Counted from the first letter of the stretch, positions 24,095 to 33,279 are shown. The stretch is 64,000 bases of DNA from Pseudomonadales bacterium (GCA_028281005.1 JANQKS010000030.1:1-64000); one strand, 5' to 3'. Notes: generated by a model from the sequence alone, not told the origin. Translations and numbers: made by a program.

Positions 24095-24259
24095 ATGTCA
24101 GAGATCGACAGCCTTGGACCGAAACCACGTACTGTGCCGACTCAGGGTACCGCCGGTAAGAAGCAACGCCAAACTCAAGGTCCCGCCGAGAAAAAGCTGC
24201 GCAAAAAACCGCCTAAGAAACCACCGCCAAGCGACCATCAAGTAGACGAATACGCATGA
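24095..24259 (+). CDS. Small, highly basic unknown protein (54 residues)
   Basis: Begins at ATG 24095, which has an ideal ribosome site (AGGAGG, five-base spacer); an in-frame GTG at 24071 inside the fliA stop lacks one. The product is rich in Lys, Pro and Gln ('KKLRKKPPKKPPP' near the middle) and probably disordered. Its stop overlaps the next start (ATGA), so it is translated with the flagellar operon. I recognise no family. It sits where the chemotaxis genes usually are. Confidence 0.55.
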   Translation: MSEIDSLGPKPRTVPTQGTAGKKQRQTQGPAEKKLRKKPPKKPPPSDHQVDEYA

Positions 24260-24654
24260 CCCAATACATCACCCAACACGGCGAGTTGATCGAGCTGACG
24301 CTGTTTGTTCTCCTGTCCTTGGTGCTGCTGGCCATGATTGGAATAGCGGTGCTGCTGTTCAGGTCTCTGCGTATCACCAGCCGTCAGCTGCAGACCTTAC
24401 ATTCCGCCGCAGACCTCAATGCAGCTTCGCAAGCACGCCTCTCCGAAGCACTGTTTAGTCTGGAAAAAAAGCTTGCGCGTGTCACCGAACAAAACCTTGA
24501 CATTCAAAACCAGACCTTTGTCAGCGGCTCCATCGATGAAGCCATACAGATGGCTGGCCGGGGAGCACCCCCGGAAAAACTGGCAAAAACTTGTGGACTG
24601 ACGGAGGCGGAAGCAGATCTGATGGTGCGTCTACACCGCGGCGCTCAGGCTTAA
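24256..24654 (+). CDS. DUF2802 protein of the flagellar/chemotaxis cluster
   Basis: A 132-residue protein with one N-terminal span ('LTLFVLLSLVLLAMIGIAVLLF', about residues 13-35), a coiled coil ('LSEALFSLEKKLARVTEQN') and the DUF2802 C-terminal motif 'PPEKLAKTCGLTEAEADLMVRLH' (by position about 103-127). In Pseudomonas-type genomes this gene follows cheW at the end of the fliA-che-mot block. Function unknown. Confidence 0.8.
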   Translation: MTQYITQHGELIELTLFVLLSLVLLAMIGIAVLLFRSLRITSRQLQTLHSAADLNAASQARLSEALFSLEKKLARVTEQNLDIQNQTFVSGSIDEAIQMAGRGAPPEKLAKTCGLTEAEADLMVRLHRGAQA

Positions 24655-24679
24655 GCGTATTCTTTAGCTTTAGCTTAAG
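24650..24679. terminator. Possible bidirectional terminator between converging operons
   Basis: CTTAAGC (24650-24656) pairs with GCTTAAG (24673-24679). The stem covers the stop codons of both converging genes. It is AU-rich and weak, so confidence is limited. Confidence 0.35.
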
Positions 24680-25526
24680 ATGCCGGCGATGGCTCACCGC
24701 CAGGTGAGTAGTCGTCGCCGTGAATGATCGAGATATCCACACGACGGTTTTTAGCGCGGCCGGTTGAATTGTCGTTGCTGGCGATGGGTTTGGTATCGGC
24801 ATAACCTGCCACCAATAGGCGTGCCGGCTGTAACTCCCTGGGTTTTAGCAGCTCGTGCAGCACCGAAACCGCACGGGCGGACGATAACTCCCAATTCGAG
24901 CGAAAACGCAACGTGGATATGGGCAGATTGTCTGTGTGCCCGGCGATACGAATCACCCCTTCGGTTGTCATCAACAGACCGTGAATCTTCTGCAGCACCG
25001 GCACAAACTCGGGCTTGATGTCGGCGGAACCTAACGCAAAAGAACCTTTTTCCAGAATATGGATGACCGTTCGTGTACCAGCGGCACGCACCAACACCTT
25101 ACCTTCTTCTATCTCTTGCGCCAGCTCTTCAGAGATTTTGGCGGCATCCCGCTCGGCCTGCTCTTCCAAACGCCGCTGTTCCTCAAGCTTCTCCATCTCG
25201 ATGGCGCCGGTAAATTTCAGCGTGTTTTTGGAGGAATCGATGGTGAACTGACGCACCTCGTTAAGCACCGTCTTTTGTGGTTCGCCAGGACTAAACTCCC
25301 GGGCAATGATACTGGTGCCTTTAGGGATGTGCTTGACTTCAATTTCCGCTTGCACACCAAAAGCTTCACGCATGGAACCCGCCAACTGCTTAAATTTGGC
25401 GACGTCCATTTCCGAAAAAGACAGCAGCAGCACAAAGAAACACAGCAACAACGTCGACAAGTCCGCAAACGTCACCATCCACTTCGGCGCGCCTGCGGGT
25501 TTCGGTGCCTGTTCTTCTTCTTCCAT
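24675..25526 (-). CDS. pomB: Flagellar stator protein PomB/MotB (Na+-type)
   Basis: A 283-residue stator subunit. The single span begins right after 'MVTFADLSTLLLCFF', with the ion-binding Asp at residue 22. The plug and linker read 'SFSEMDVAKFKQLAGSM', 'FGVQAEIEVKHIPKGTSII', close to Vibrio PomB. An OmpA-like peptidoglycan-binding domain covers about 130-270 ('RIAGHTDNLPIS', 'NRRVDISI'). The resemblance points to sodium drive, but this is inference from memory of PomB. It follows pomA by 30 bp. Confidence 0.9.
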   Translation of the reverse strand: MEEEEQAPKPAGAPKWMVTFADLSTLLLCFFVLLLSFSEMDVAKFKQLAGSMREAFGVQAEIEVKHIPKGTSIIAREFSPGEPQKTVLNEVRQFTIDSSKNTLKFTGAIEMEKLEEQRRLEEQAERDAAKISEELAQEIEEGKVLVRAAGTRTVIHILEKGSFALGSADIKPEFVPVLQKIHGLLMTTEGVIRIAGHTDNLPISTLRFRSNWELSSARAVSVLHELLKPRELQPARLLVAGYADTKPIASNDNSTGRAKNRRVDISIIHGDDYSPGGEPSPAS

Positions 25527-25556
25527 GAGACTGACTAAGACTGTCTAATCTAAGAT

Positions 25557-26333
25557 TTACGCGGCGGCTTGTTCGGGCGCATCCGCGGCCGGGCGCTTGG
25601 AAGGCGGCAAGTAATTGCTGAGCAAACTCTCCAATACCCGCGGGTTTTGGCTGTCTTGGATACCGGCAATAGCATCCGCCACCAGCATCTTGGCGTTTTT
25701 CTCTTCTTTGGCGCGCAATTCCAACTTGTCCGCGATGGGCAATGCCACCATGTTGGCAAGAATAGCGCCGTACAGCGTGGTGATCAGCGCCACCGCCATG
25801 GCTGGGGCAATCTGTTTCGGGTCATCCATGGTGGACAACATTTGTACCAAGCCAATCAACGTACCGATCATACCCATGGCCGGTGCGACATCACCGATGG
25901 CCATAAATATGCTACGCCCTTCCATATGCCGTTGGACCGTCAGGGTAATGTCCTTGTGCAGAATATCGCGCACGATGTTCGGTTCGTGTCCATCGATAAC
26001 CAGATTTAGCCCTTTCTGCATAAACTCGTTGGGAATTTCTGCTTCTTCTAAGGCAAGGATGCCGCCTTTGCGAGCGAGACCCGCGAGCTCCACAGACTTC
26101 TCGATGAGTTCCTCAGGGGCGTCCTGTTTAAGCGAAAATGCACGGCCGGCCACCTTGGTTGCACTGAGAAACTGACCAAGGCTGAACTTGATCATCGTTA
26201 CCATGAGGGTGCCAACGATCACTATGATCAACGACGGCACGTTGACGAACACCACGGGTTGTCCGCCAATAAACACTGTGACTGCGACGACTACTACGGC
26301 GCCTACCAGGCCGAGTAGAGTGGCTAGATCCAC
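25557..26333 (-). CDS. pomA: Flagellar stator protein PomA/MotA (Na+-type)
   Basis: A 258-residue four-span protein. The start 'MDLATLLGLVGAVVV', then 'VPSLIIVIVGTLMVTMIKF', closely follows Vibrio PomA. The loop between spans 2 and 3 carries the charged residues that meet FliG ('EELIEKSVELAGLARKGG'). Spans 3-4 contain 'IGDVAPAMGMIGTLIGLVQML' and 'AMAVALITTLYGAILANMV' (by position about 145-200). It has its own sigma-28-like promoter and forms an operon with pomB. Confidence 0.9.
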   Translation of the reverse strand: MDLATLLGLVGAVVVVAVTVFIGGQPVVFVNVPSLIIVIVGTLMVTMIKFSLGQFLSATKVAGRAFSLKQDAPEELIEKSVELAGLARKGGILALEEAEIPNEFMQKGLNLVIDGHEPNIVRDILHKDITLTVQRHMEGRSIFMAIGDVAPAMGMIGTLIGLVQMLSTMDDPKQIAPAMAVALITTLYGAILANMVALPIADKLELRAKEEKNAKMLVADAIAGIQDSQNPRVLESLLSNYLPPSKRPAADAPEQAAA

Positions 26334-26429
26334 AACCGAACTCCTTTTCTCAGTTGAAGGATGTCGAGACCAAAAGGCATGGCATCAACCGGCAAATTGA
26401 CTATCAAGAGTCGTTGCTGGGACTATCGA

Positions 26430-26456
26430 CTATCGGTTAGGCAACTTCAAACCGGA
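26430..26456 (-). promoter_or_regulatory. Sigma-28-type promoter of pomAB
   Basis: On the minus strand TCCGGTTT-N11-ACCGATAG, with a good -10 and a partial -35, about 97 bp upstream of pomA. It fits late (class III/IV) stator expression. Confidence 0.5.
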
Positions 26457-26498
26457 TGGCGGGAACTGTGATGGGGGTCTCAGGTAAGGGTGAAGCTG

Positions 26499-26942
26499 CT
26501 ACCAACTTTGGTGCTGGCGGGCCGCCAACTCATCCAGCGAATGCTGTTCGCGACGATTTTCTACTTGGCCTTCTTCACGCTGAAAGCGGTCCACCGCCTT
26601 GCCCAACGCGGTGCCGCGTAGGTGTTTATTTAGCCACCGGGAGCGTAACAGCTGGTAGCGGCTACGGGCATTTTCCACCACCTGTCGCTGCGCTTCGATG
26701 GCTTCCGATAAACGTTTCATAAACGCTTGTTGTTCTAACAACAGCATCGAGTTGACCGCGTTCGCAGACCCCGATTGCTCTTGATAGCTATTAAAATACT
26801 CAATCAAATCCTGCAGCTTGGTTTCACCTTGGTGAAGCAACTGCGCTTGCTGCTCCATTTGCACCGCAACACTTTTTGCCTCGTTGCTGGCAAGATTTTC
26901 CAATGATGCCATACGTTCAGAGCGCAACTTAGTGGTCGCCAT
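26499..26942 (-). CDS. fliJ: Flagellar export protein FliJ
   Basis: A 147-residue protein predicted to be a long antiparallel coiled coil throughout ('SLENLASNEAKSVAVQMEQQ', 'RFQREEGQVENRREQHSLDE'). FliJ fits in the centre of the FliI ring and links it to FlhA. Its ATG overlaps the fliI stop by 14 bases. It ends the fliEFGHIJ operon. Confidence 0.9.
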   Translation of the reverse strand: MATTKLRSERMASLENLASNEAKSVAVQMEQQAQLLHQGETKLQDLIEYFNSYQEQSGSANAVNSMLLLEQQAFMKRLSEAIEAQRQVVENARSRYQLLRSRWLNKHLRGTALGKAVDRFQREEGQVENRREQHSLDELAARQHQSW

Positions 26943-28314
26943 TTACATTTTCCTCGGTTTGCTGCGGGATTTCGCTGGTCAGTACTTGCTCCAGCGTGGC
27001 CAACCCTTCTGCCAGGCTGGCTGATTCGTTCATGTCCTGGCGCAAAAATTCCATCATCTTCGGATACAACGCGACGGCCATGTCGATATTTGGATCCGTG
27101 CCACTATTGTAGGCGCCGACACTGATCAGATCTTTGTTCTCTTCGTACAAAGCATTGAGACGTCTGTACACTTGTGCCAATTGACGGTGTTGTGGGGAAA
27201 CAATCTGTTCCATCACCCGACTCACAGAGGCATCCACGTCCACGGCAGGGAAAATGCCCGCACCCGCCAATTGCCTCGATAACACGATATGGCCGTCCAA
27301 AATCGAGCGGGCGGCGTCGGCAATGGGATCGTTGTGGTCATCTCCTTCGGTTAAGACGGTGTAAACCGCTGTGATAGATCCTTGCCCTTGCGCTCCGTTG
27401 CCAGCGCGCTCTACCAATTCCGGCAGGCTGGCAAACACCGAGGGCGGATAACCCTTCGTTACCGGCGGCTCACCGATGGCCAATGCGATCTCACGCTGGG
27501 CTTGGGCAAAACGTGTCAGTGAATCCATCAGCAACAAGACTTTAAGGCCTTGATCGCGAAAATACTCGGCGATGCTGGTGGCCAGCAGGGCACCATGGAT
27601 CCGCATCAAAGGTGGGTAATCGGACGGTGTGGCCACTACCACCGAGCGCTGCATACCTGCAGGGCCAAGCGACTGATCAATAAACTCCTGCACCTCGCGA
27701 CCGCGTTCGCCAATTAGGCCCACCACTACGATGTCGGCCTCCGTGTTGCGGGTCATCATGCCCAGCAACACACTTTTACCCACGCCGCTGCCGGCAAACA
27801 GACCGACACGTTGCCCGCGGCCGAGGCTGATAAAACTGTTTATAGAACGCACCCCGACGTCCAAAGCTTCGGTGATAGGTTGCCGCGCTAACGGGTTGAT
27901 GGCTTTGCCGTGTAGATCCACCTGCTGCTCACTGCGTATCGCGCCTTTGCCGTCTATCGGTTGGCCCGATCCGTCCAGCACGCGGCCCAACATGCCCGCG
28001 CCCACCCCAATGTGCGCTGCCCGCAACTTAGGGCGCACACTGGCGTTGTTGCTCATGCCACGGATATCGCCCGTCGGCATGAGAAAGATGCGATCGTCGG
28101 CAAAGCCCACCACTTCTGCATCGATGCGAGTGCCATCCGGTCTCGACACTTCACAGTATGACCCTATAGATGCTTCACACCCTTCCGCCTCAAGGGTCAG
28201 GCCAACCAGCCGTTTAAGCTTACCTTCCACCACCAAACGGCTTGCGCTTTCTACCTGCGCTTCACGTTCGGCTAAGCGTGAGGCCCAAACAGAATTGCGC
28301 GGGACTTCCAGCAA
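26929..28314 (-). CDS. fliI: Flagellar export ATPase FliI
   Basis: A 461-residue F1-beta-like ATPase. The Walker A motif AGSGVGKS is at about residues 174-181, with 'LIGERGREVQEFI', the Walker B 'KVLLLMDSLTRFAQAQRE' and 'GYPPSVFASLPELVERAG' all as expected. The start is TTG 28314, one codon after the fliH stop. It unloads export substrates from chaperones. Confidence 0.95.
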   Translation of the reverse strand: MLEVPRNSVWASRLAEREAQVESASRLVVEGKLKRLVGLTLEAEGCEASIGSYCEVSRPDGTRIDAEVVGFADDRIFLMPTGDIRGMSNNASVRPKLRAAHIGVGAGMLGRVLDGSGQPIDGKGAIRSEQQVDLHGKAINPLARQPITEALDVGVRSINSFISLGRGQRVGLFAGSGVGKSVLLGMMTRNTEADIVVVGLIGERGREVQEFIDQSLGPAGMQRSVVVATPSDYPPLMRIHGALLATSIAEYFRDQGLKVLLLMDSLTRFAQAQREIALAIGEPPVTKGYPPSVFASLPELVERAGNGAQGQGSITAVYTVLTEGDDHNDPIADAARSILDGHIVLSRQLAGAGIFPAVDVDASVSRVMEQIVSPQHRQLAQVYRRLNALYEENKDLISVGAYNSGTDPNIDMAVALYPKMMEFLRQDMNESASLAEGLATLEQVLTSEIPQQTEENVNGDH

Positions 28315-28317
28315 GGC

Positions 28318-28905
28318 TTAAGTCTCTGGGTCCCGCTGCTCACCCACCAAGGTCACTAACAAGTCATTGAGGCGTTGTTCAAGACTCGCATCAATGCGCG
28401 AGGTTTCTGTAATCACCTGCAGGCCGCCCCGACTTAACAACGGATCGTCTACCAGGCGCCAGTTAAATTCCGTTTGGGTATCGCTGTATACCTGACGCAA
28501 TACCGCAGCGTCTTCAGGATGCAAACGCACTTCGACGGAACGGGCGGCCACCGGCAGCACGCTCAGGGCTTCGTGCACCATGCCGACAATGTGCTGCGGT
28601 TCAATTTGTAACTCCCTGCGGATTAATTGACCGGCGATACGCACGGCCAAGCTGACCGTGGCGTGCTCTACTTCATCATCCAGCTGGCGAAAGGGTTCCG
28701 CCAAGCAAGCGACCAATTGATTGAGGTAATTTAAGCGCTCCGCCAGCTCTTGCCGGCCGGCTTGGCGCCCCTCTTCTAAACCGGTGGCGTAGGCTTCGTC
28801 GTAGGCGGCTTGCTGCAATGCTTCCAGACGATCAGCTGTCATCAAGCCGGCGCCACCGCTGAATTCTGGAGCGACCCAGGGTGAGGCAGATCCGGCGTTA
28901 GACAT
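28318..28905 (-). CDS. fliH: Flagellar export ATPase regulator FliH
   Basis: A 195-residue protein from ATG 28905, which has a GGAGAAG ribosome site and overlaps the fliG stop by eight bases; a start at 28950 would lie inside fliG. It has an N-terminal variable part, a coiled middle ('YATGLEEGRQAGRQELAERL') and the C-terminal FliI-binding domain ('VEVRLHPEDAAVLRQVY', 'GGLQVITETSRIDASLEQRL'). Confidence 0.9.
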   Translation of the reverse strand: MSNAGSASPWVAPEFSGGAGLMTADRLEALQQAAYDEAYATGLEEGRQAGRQELAERLNYLNQLVACLAEPFRQLDDEVEHATVSLAVRIAGQLIRRELQIEPQHIVGMVHEALSVLPVAARSVEVRLHPEDAAVLRQVYSDTQTEFNWRLVDDPLLSRGGLQVITETSRIDASLEQRLNDLLVTLVGEQRDPET

Positions 28906-29905
28906 ATTCTTCTCCGCTGGCACCCAGCTGAATCTTGCCTTCATCCGCAAGTTTCAGCGCAGTGGTGAGAATGTCTTTCTGCGCTTCTTCCACCTCGCTT
29001 AGGCGCACCGGGCCTTTGGCTTCCATGTCTTCTTTGAGAATCTCCGCAGCGCGTTTCGACATGTTGTTGTAGATGTGCTCCTGCACATCCGGGTCCGCGC
29101 CTTTCAGCGCAACCCCCAACACATCGCTGCTGACTTCACGCAACAGAGCTTGCATGCCGCGGTCATCCACATCCCGCAGTGATTCAAACACAAACATCAA
29201 CTCTTGGATTTGCACACCCAAGTCGTCGTCTATGGCGCGCACTTTTTCCATGATCTCGCTCTCTAAATCTGCGCCTACCTTGTGGATGATGTCTGCGGCC
29301 GCGCGTTTGCCGCCAAGGCCGGAAGCCTGGTCGCCGCGACTTTCTGCGATGCGACGTTCCATGATTTCATCAAGGTCGGTTAAGGCTGAACGGCGCACAC
29401 CGTCAAGGTTGGCGATCCGAATCAAAACATCTCCCTGGATGTCTGTCGGCAGGCCCCGCAGCACTTGAGCAGCCCGGTCGCGGCTCAAGTGGGTCAGCAC
29501 CACGGCAATCACTTGGGGCTGCTCTTCCCGCAGCAGATCTGCCACCGCTTCGGGTTCCATCCATTTGAGCGCCTCAAGCCCCTTGGTGTTGCGGCCTTGT
29601 AAAATGCGTTCGATATAACCTTTGGCGGCATCCGGCCCCAGCGCGCTGTCTAAAATGTTGCGCAGGTACTCTTCGCTGCCAATACCCAGCGAGGTGTGGT
29701 GTTGCACATCTGCGGCAAAACTTTCCACCACCGCATCCACTTCCTCCTGGGAGATGTTGCCAATTTCAGCCATGGCTTGACCCACCTGTTGGACTTCTTG
29801 GGGGTCGATGTACTTGAGCACCTGGGAAGCGGCCTCTTCTCCCAACGTCATCAACAGAATGGCGGCACGGCTTTTCCCGTCCAGAGGCTCGGTACGACTA
29901 TCCAT
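28898..29905 (-). CDS. fliG: Flagellar motor switch protein FliG
   Basis: A 335-residue C-ring protein. The N-terminal domain ('KSRAAILLMTLGEEAASQVL') binds FliF. The middle domain carries the EHPQ-type motif variant 'EEQPQVIAVVLTHL' and the C-terminal torque domain has the charged helix 'DLDEIMERR...' and 'VFESLRDVDDRGMQALLREV'. It interacts with PomA. Confidence 0.95.
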   Translation of the reverse strand: MDSRTEPLDGKSRAAILLMTLGEEAASQVLKYIDPQEVQQVGQAMAEIGNISQEEVDAVVESFAADVQHHTSLGIGSEEYLRNILDSALGPDAAKGYIERILQGRNTKGLEALKWMEPEAVADLLREEQPQVIAVVLTHLSRDRAAQVLRGLPTDIQGDVLIRIANLDGVRRSALTDLDEIMERRIAESRGDQASGLGGKRAAADIIHKVGADLESEIMEKVRAIDDDLGVQIQELMFVFESLRDVDDRGMQALLREVSSDVLGVALKGADPDVQEHIYNNMSKRAAEILKEDMEAKGPVRLSEVEEAQKDILTTALKLADEGKIQLGASGEEYV

Positions 29906-31511
29906 CTGCGGCTACCCAATGTTTCACCACTTGTGCAATACGTTTGGGGTCTGAACTGGCCAGGTTTTGCGCCAATTGCAAGGGTTCCTCTTGAGGCACC
30001 AATTCCGCATCCGCATAACCTTGCACCTGAGCGGCTGCTTGCGGAACCAAGGCGGCAACTGCTTGGGCGCGATGAGCCTGCACCAAACCTTGTACCAAGG
30101 GGCGCAACACAAAAAAGACCAAAGCCAGGCCCACCAGCACCGCTATGGCAAGCTTGGCCACATCCATCACCCAGGGTTGTTCCCAGATAGGCGGCGGCTC
30201 CAACTCGGGAAGAGCAGGTGAAGATTGAAAGGGCTGATTCATTAGATTTAGCGTGTCGCCACGGTCCTCGTCGAACCCCACGGCTTCCCTGATCAAACCG
30301 CGAATCTCTTCCAACTTTTCGGCAGGCAGCGGCTGCGGTGCTGCTGCGCCCTCGCCTTCACCTGCGGCACCGGCGGGCAAGTAGTCGAGCACCACCGCCA
30401 CCGACAAGCGCTCAAGCCGCCCCTTGGGTTCACGCTTGCGGCTGATGGTGCGATCTACTTCATAGTTAAGCGTCCGATCACGCATGGTGTTTTGCTGTGC
30501 TTCGGTGGGTGCTGCCGCGCCTTCCGGTGCCGGTGCGGTCGGCGGCTGATTAGACAACGCCCCGGGAATACCCACTGCACCAAGTGCTGAACTGGTGGAC
30601 TGTTCCTTGGATTGTTCACTGCGTACCACCTGCCCGGCGGGATCAAAGCGCTCTGTGGTTTCTTCCATCTCGCTAAAGTCCAACTGCGCTACCACCTTGG
30701 TACGCGACCGTCCGGGCCCCATGATCGGCACCAGCAAGGCATCTATGTTTTCAGCCAGAGAATTTTCTAAACGCTGTTTGTACTCAAACTGACCCGTGGC
30801 CGCGCCCAACACATCACCTGAGGCAACATCCGACAACAAGTTACTGTTTTGATCTAACAGCGTGACATTGGATGTGCTCAAATCCGGCACACTGGATGCC
30901 ACCAAGTGAATGATGGCCCGTACTTGACTCGGCTCCAACGAACGCCCGGGATATAGATGCACCAGCACGGAGGCAGTGGGGTCTTTGCGATCCCGGATAA
31001 ATACCGAAGGCTTGGGCAAACCTAACGATATTTCCGCGGCTTTTACCGCGTTTAAGCCGCTGATCACTCGCGCCAGTTTGTTCTCCAACGCATGGGTGTA
31101 AAACTTACTCTCCATAAACTGGCTGGTGGAGTAGCCACTGCCTTCATAGAGGTTTTCTAAACTGACCCCTTTGCTGCGTGGTAGGCCCTGCCCAGCGAGC
31201 AACAATTGCGCGTCGTTGAGCTTGTCAGCGTCTACCACCAGGGAGCCGGAGGCGTGATCGATCTGATAGTCGATTCCCGAAACTTCCAGCACGTTGGCCA
31301 CGGGACCCATTTCGCTTTGGTCGAGACTCGGATAGAGCACGCGGTAATTTGGACTCTGTGACCACAACGCCAGCGCGGTGCCGGCGGCTACCGCCGCTGC
31401 TAAGCCAAACAACAACAACACTTGGCGCATACCGGGGATGGTTTGCAGTGGGCTGGCCGTGGCGCTAGCTAATTGTGCTTCTCCTAATGGCTGGGTTTGC
31501 GCTTCCGCCAT
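29898..31511 (-). CDS. fliF: Flagellar MS-ring protein FliF
   Basis: A 537-residue protein with two spans (about residues 28-50 and 430-455) flanking a large periplasmic part. The ring-building motifs 'VLYPSLDQSEMGPVANVLEV' and 'RVISGLNAVKAAEISLGLP' are seen. The C-terminal tail binds FliG and overlaps the fliG start by eight bases. Confidence 0.95.
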   Translation of the reverse strand: MAEAQTQPLGEAQLASATASPLQTIPGMRQVLLLFGLAAAVAAGTALALWSQSPNYRVLYPSLDQSEMGPVANVLEVSGIDYQIDHASGSLVVDADKLNDAQLLLAGQGLPRSKGVSLENLYEGSGYSTSQFMESKFYTHALENKLARVISGLNAVKAAEISLGLPKPSVFIRDRKDPTASVLVHLYPGRSLEPSQVRAIIHLVASSVPDLSTSNVTLLDQNSNLLSDVASGDVLGAATGQFEYKQRLENSLAENIDALLVPIMGPGRSRTKVVAQLDFSEMEETTERFDPAGQVVRSEQSKEQSTSSALGAVGIPGALSNQPPTAPAPEGAAAPTEAQQNTMRDRTLNYEVDRTISRKREPKGRLERLSVAVVLDYLPAGAAGEGEGAAAPQPLPAEKLEEIRGLIREAVGFDEDRGDTLNLMNQPFQSSPALPELEPPPIWEQPWVMDVAKLAIAVLVGLALVFFVLRPLVQGLVQAHRAQAVAALVPQAAAQVQGYADAELVPQEEPLQLAQNLASSDPKRIAQVVKHWVAADG

Positions 31512-31555
31512 TTAGCGTATTTCCAAAAACGATCGGGTTATCACAGGTGCCTCCA

Positions 31556-31876
31556 CTACACCGGCATATTCATTATTTCTTGGTAGGCGTTCACCAGCTT
31601 GTTGCGCACTTCAGTCATCGCGGTAAACGACACATTGGCTTTCTGTAAGTTGATCATTACTTCAGCCAAGTCCACATTCGGATCGCCGCTTTCAAACGCC
31701 TCCGCCAGGGCCGATGCGCGCTGTTGAGTTTGGTTCACCGCATCAATCGACTGCCCAAGGACTTCGGCAAATGCCGTGGTTGGGGTACCGGTATTGGCTG
31801 GCACACCCAGGTTCTGGGTTTCATTCGCCAGCGCCCGCATTTGCGCCAGCAGTCCACTCACATCGATATCATTCAT
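31556..31876 (-). CDS. fliE: Flagellar hook-basal body protein FliE
   Basis: A 106-residue protein joining MS ring and rod. The C-terminal half carries the family helix 'VMINLQKANVSFTAMTEVRNK' (about residues 71-91) and ends 'LVNAYQEIMNMPV'. It lies between fleR and fliF. I looked for a sigma-54 promoter in the 57 bp upstream and found none. Confidence 0.95.
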   Translation of the reverse strand: MNDIDVSGLLAQMRALANETQNLGVPANTGTPTTAFAEVLGQSIDAVNQTQQRASALAEAFESGDPNVDLAEVMINLQKANVSFTAMTEVRNKLVNAYQEIMNMPV

Positions 31877-31932
31877 CTGATTATCTCCGCTGCCATCACT
31901 TCACGCTTCATCAAATAGTCCATGTTGTTTTG

Positions 31933-33279
31933 TTACGCGGTTTGTACCGCTTCACCCGGTATTTGCGCACCTTCTTCGCGTATTCTCGCGAGCTTGTGGC
32001 GCAGGGTGCGTGGGCTGATACCTAGGCGTGCCGCCGCTGTTTCACGATTGCCATTGCCGGAACGTAACGCCTCAAAGATCACTTCGCGTTCGCGCAGCTT
32101 CAGATCCTCTTCTAAACTGGTCGGCAATTCAGCAACGTTTGAGCTGGGGGTAAGGGGCGCGGCTGCAGGCTGTTCGAACAAGAGGTGTTCGACGTCAATC
32201 ACACCATCGCCGGCGAGCACCTGGGCACGTTGCACCAGGTTTTCTAGTTCACGGACGTTGCCCGGCCAATGGTAGGTTTGTAATTGCTGCCGTGCGCATT
32301 CGGTCATCGCGTTCGGCGCCGTGCTCCCGCTACTGCGCTGCAACACCCGTTCTACCAAGGGCAGAATATCGCCGGGCCGTTCGCGTAGAGGGGGCAATAC
32401 CAGCGGTAAAACGTTGAGGCGGTAAAACAGATCTTCGCGAAAGCGCGCGGCGGCCACTTCGTCTTTCAGATCCCGGTTGGTGGTGGCCAACACCCGCACA
32501 TCTAACTCGATGGTTTTTTTCGATCCAAGCCGCTCAACTTCGCGTTCTTGCAGAACCCGCAACAACTTGGCCTGCAGCGCCGGCCCCATCTCTGAAATTT
32601 CATCCAACAGCAGCGTGCCACCCTGGGCTTGCTCAAACTTACCGGCGTGAGAGGTTTGGGCCCCGGTAAAGGCGCCTTTCTCATAACCAAACAGTACTGC
32701 TTCCAGCATGTTCTCAGGGATGGCGGCACAATTGATCGCCACAAAGGGGCCAGCCTGGCGCTCGGAATGATCATGAATGTAGCGCGCAAACACTTCTTTG
32801 CCCGTACCGCTTTCGCCGGAGATCATCACGGTTAGGTCGTTGTTGGCCATGCGGTGGGCCAGTGACATCACTTCGCGCATGCGCGGGTCTTCCGCCACGA
32901 CATCACCTGCGTGGTGGGCGCTCAAATGGCGGCGCACCATCTCCAGCAACGCATCCACCTCAAAAGGTTTGGCTAAATAATCCACCGCGCCACCACGCAT
33001 GGCCTGCACCGCTTGTTCAATTGACCCATAGGCGGTCATCAACACCACCGGGATGTCCGCATGTTTGTTACGCAATTGGCTCAACAATTCCCAGCCGTCC
33101 ATCGGACTCATCTGCACATCGCTGACCACCAGACCCACCGCTTGGCGCTCCATCACCAGCATGGCCTTAGAGCCATCTTCCGCAGTCAGAACGTGACAGC
33201 CAGCCTCCAACAACGCATCTTGCAACGCTTCGCGCAGGGACGCGTCATCTTCAACCACTAAAACTGCAGGTTGGCTCAT
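31933..33279 (-). CDS. fleR: Sigma-54-dependent response regulator FleR/FlrC
   Basis: A 448-residue NtrC-type regulator. The receiver domain has phosphoacceptor Asp54 ('VVSDVQMSPMDGW'). The AAA+ domain has GESGTGKE (155-162) and GAFTGA (202-207), the sigma-54 contact loop. The C-terminal Fis-type HTH is 'NRETAAARLGISPRTLRHKL'. It turns on the class III flagellar genes (flg, fliD, fliE operons). Its start overlaps the fleS stop (ATGA). Confidence 0.95.
   Translation of the reverse strand: MSQPAVLVVEDDASLREALQDALLEAGCHVLTAEDGSKAMLVMERQAVGLVVSDVQMSPMDGWELLSQLRNKHADIPVVLMTAYGSIEQAVQAMRGGAVDYLAKPFEVDALLEMVRRHLSAHHAGDVVAEDPRMREVMSLAHRMANNDLTVMISGESGTGKEVFARYIHDHSERQAGPFVAINCAAIPENMLEAVLFGYEKGAFTGAQTSHAGKFEQAQGGTLLLDEISEMGPALQAKLLRVLQEREVERLGSKKTIELDVRVLATTNRDLKDEVAAARFREDLFYRLNVLPLVLPPLRERPGDILPLVERVLQRSSGSTAPNAMTECARQQLQTYHWPGNVRELENLVQRAQVLAGDGVIDVEHLLFEQPAAAPLTPSSNVAELPTSLEEDLKLREREVIFEALRSGNGNRETAAARLGISPRTLRHKLARIREEGAQIPGEAVQTA

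Noticed and set aside
27731-28321. 196-codon plus-strand ORF opposite fliI
   Set aside because: Antisense shadow of FliI; no recognisable motif.
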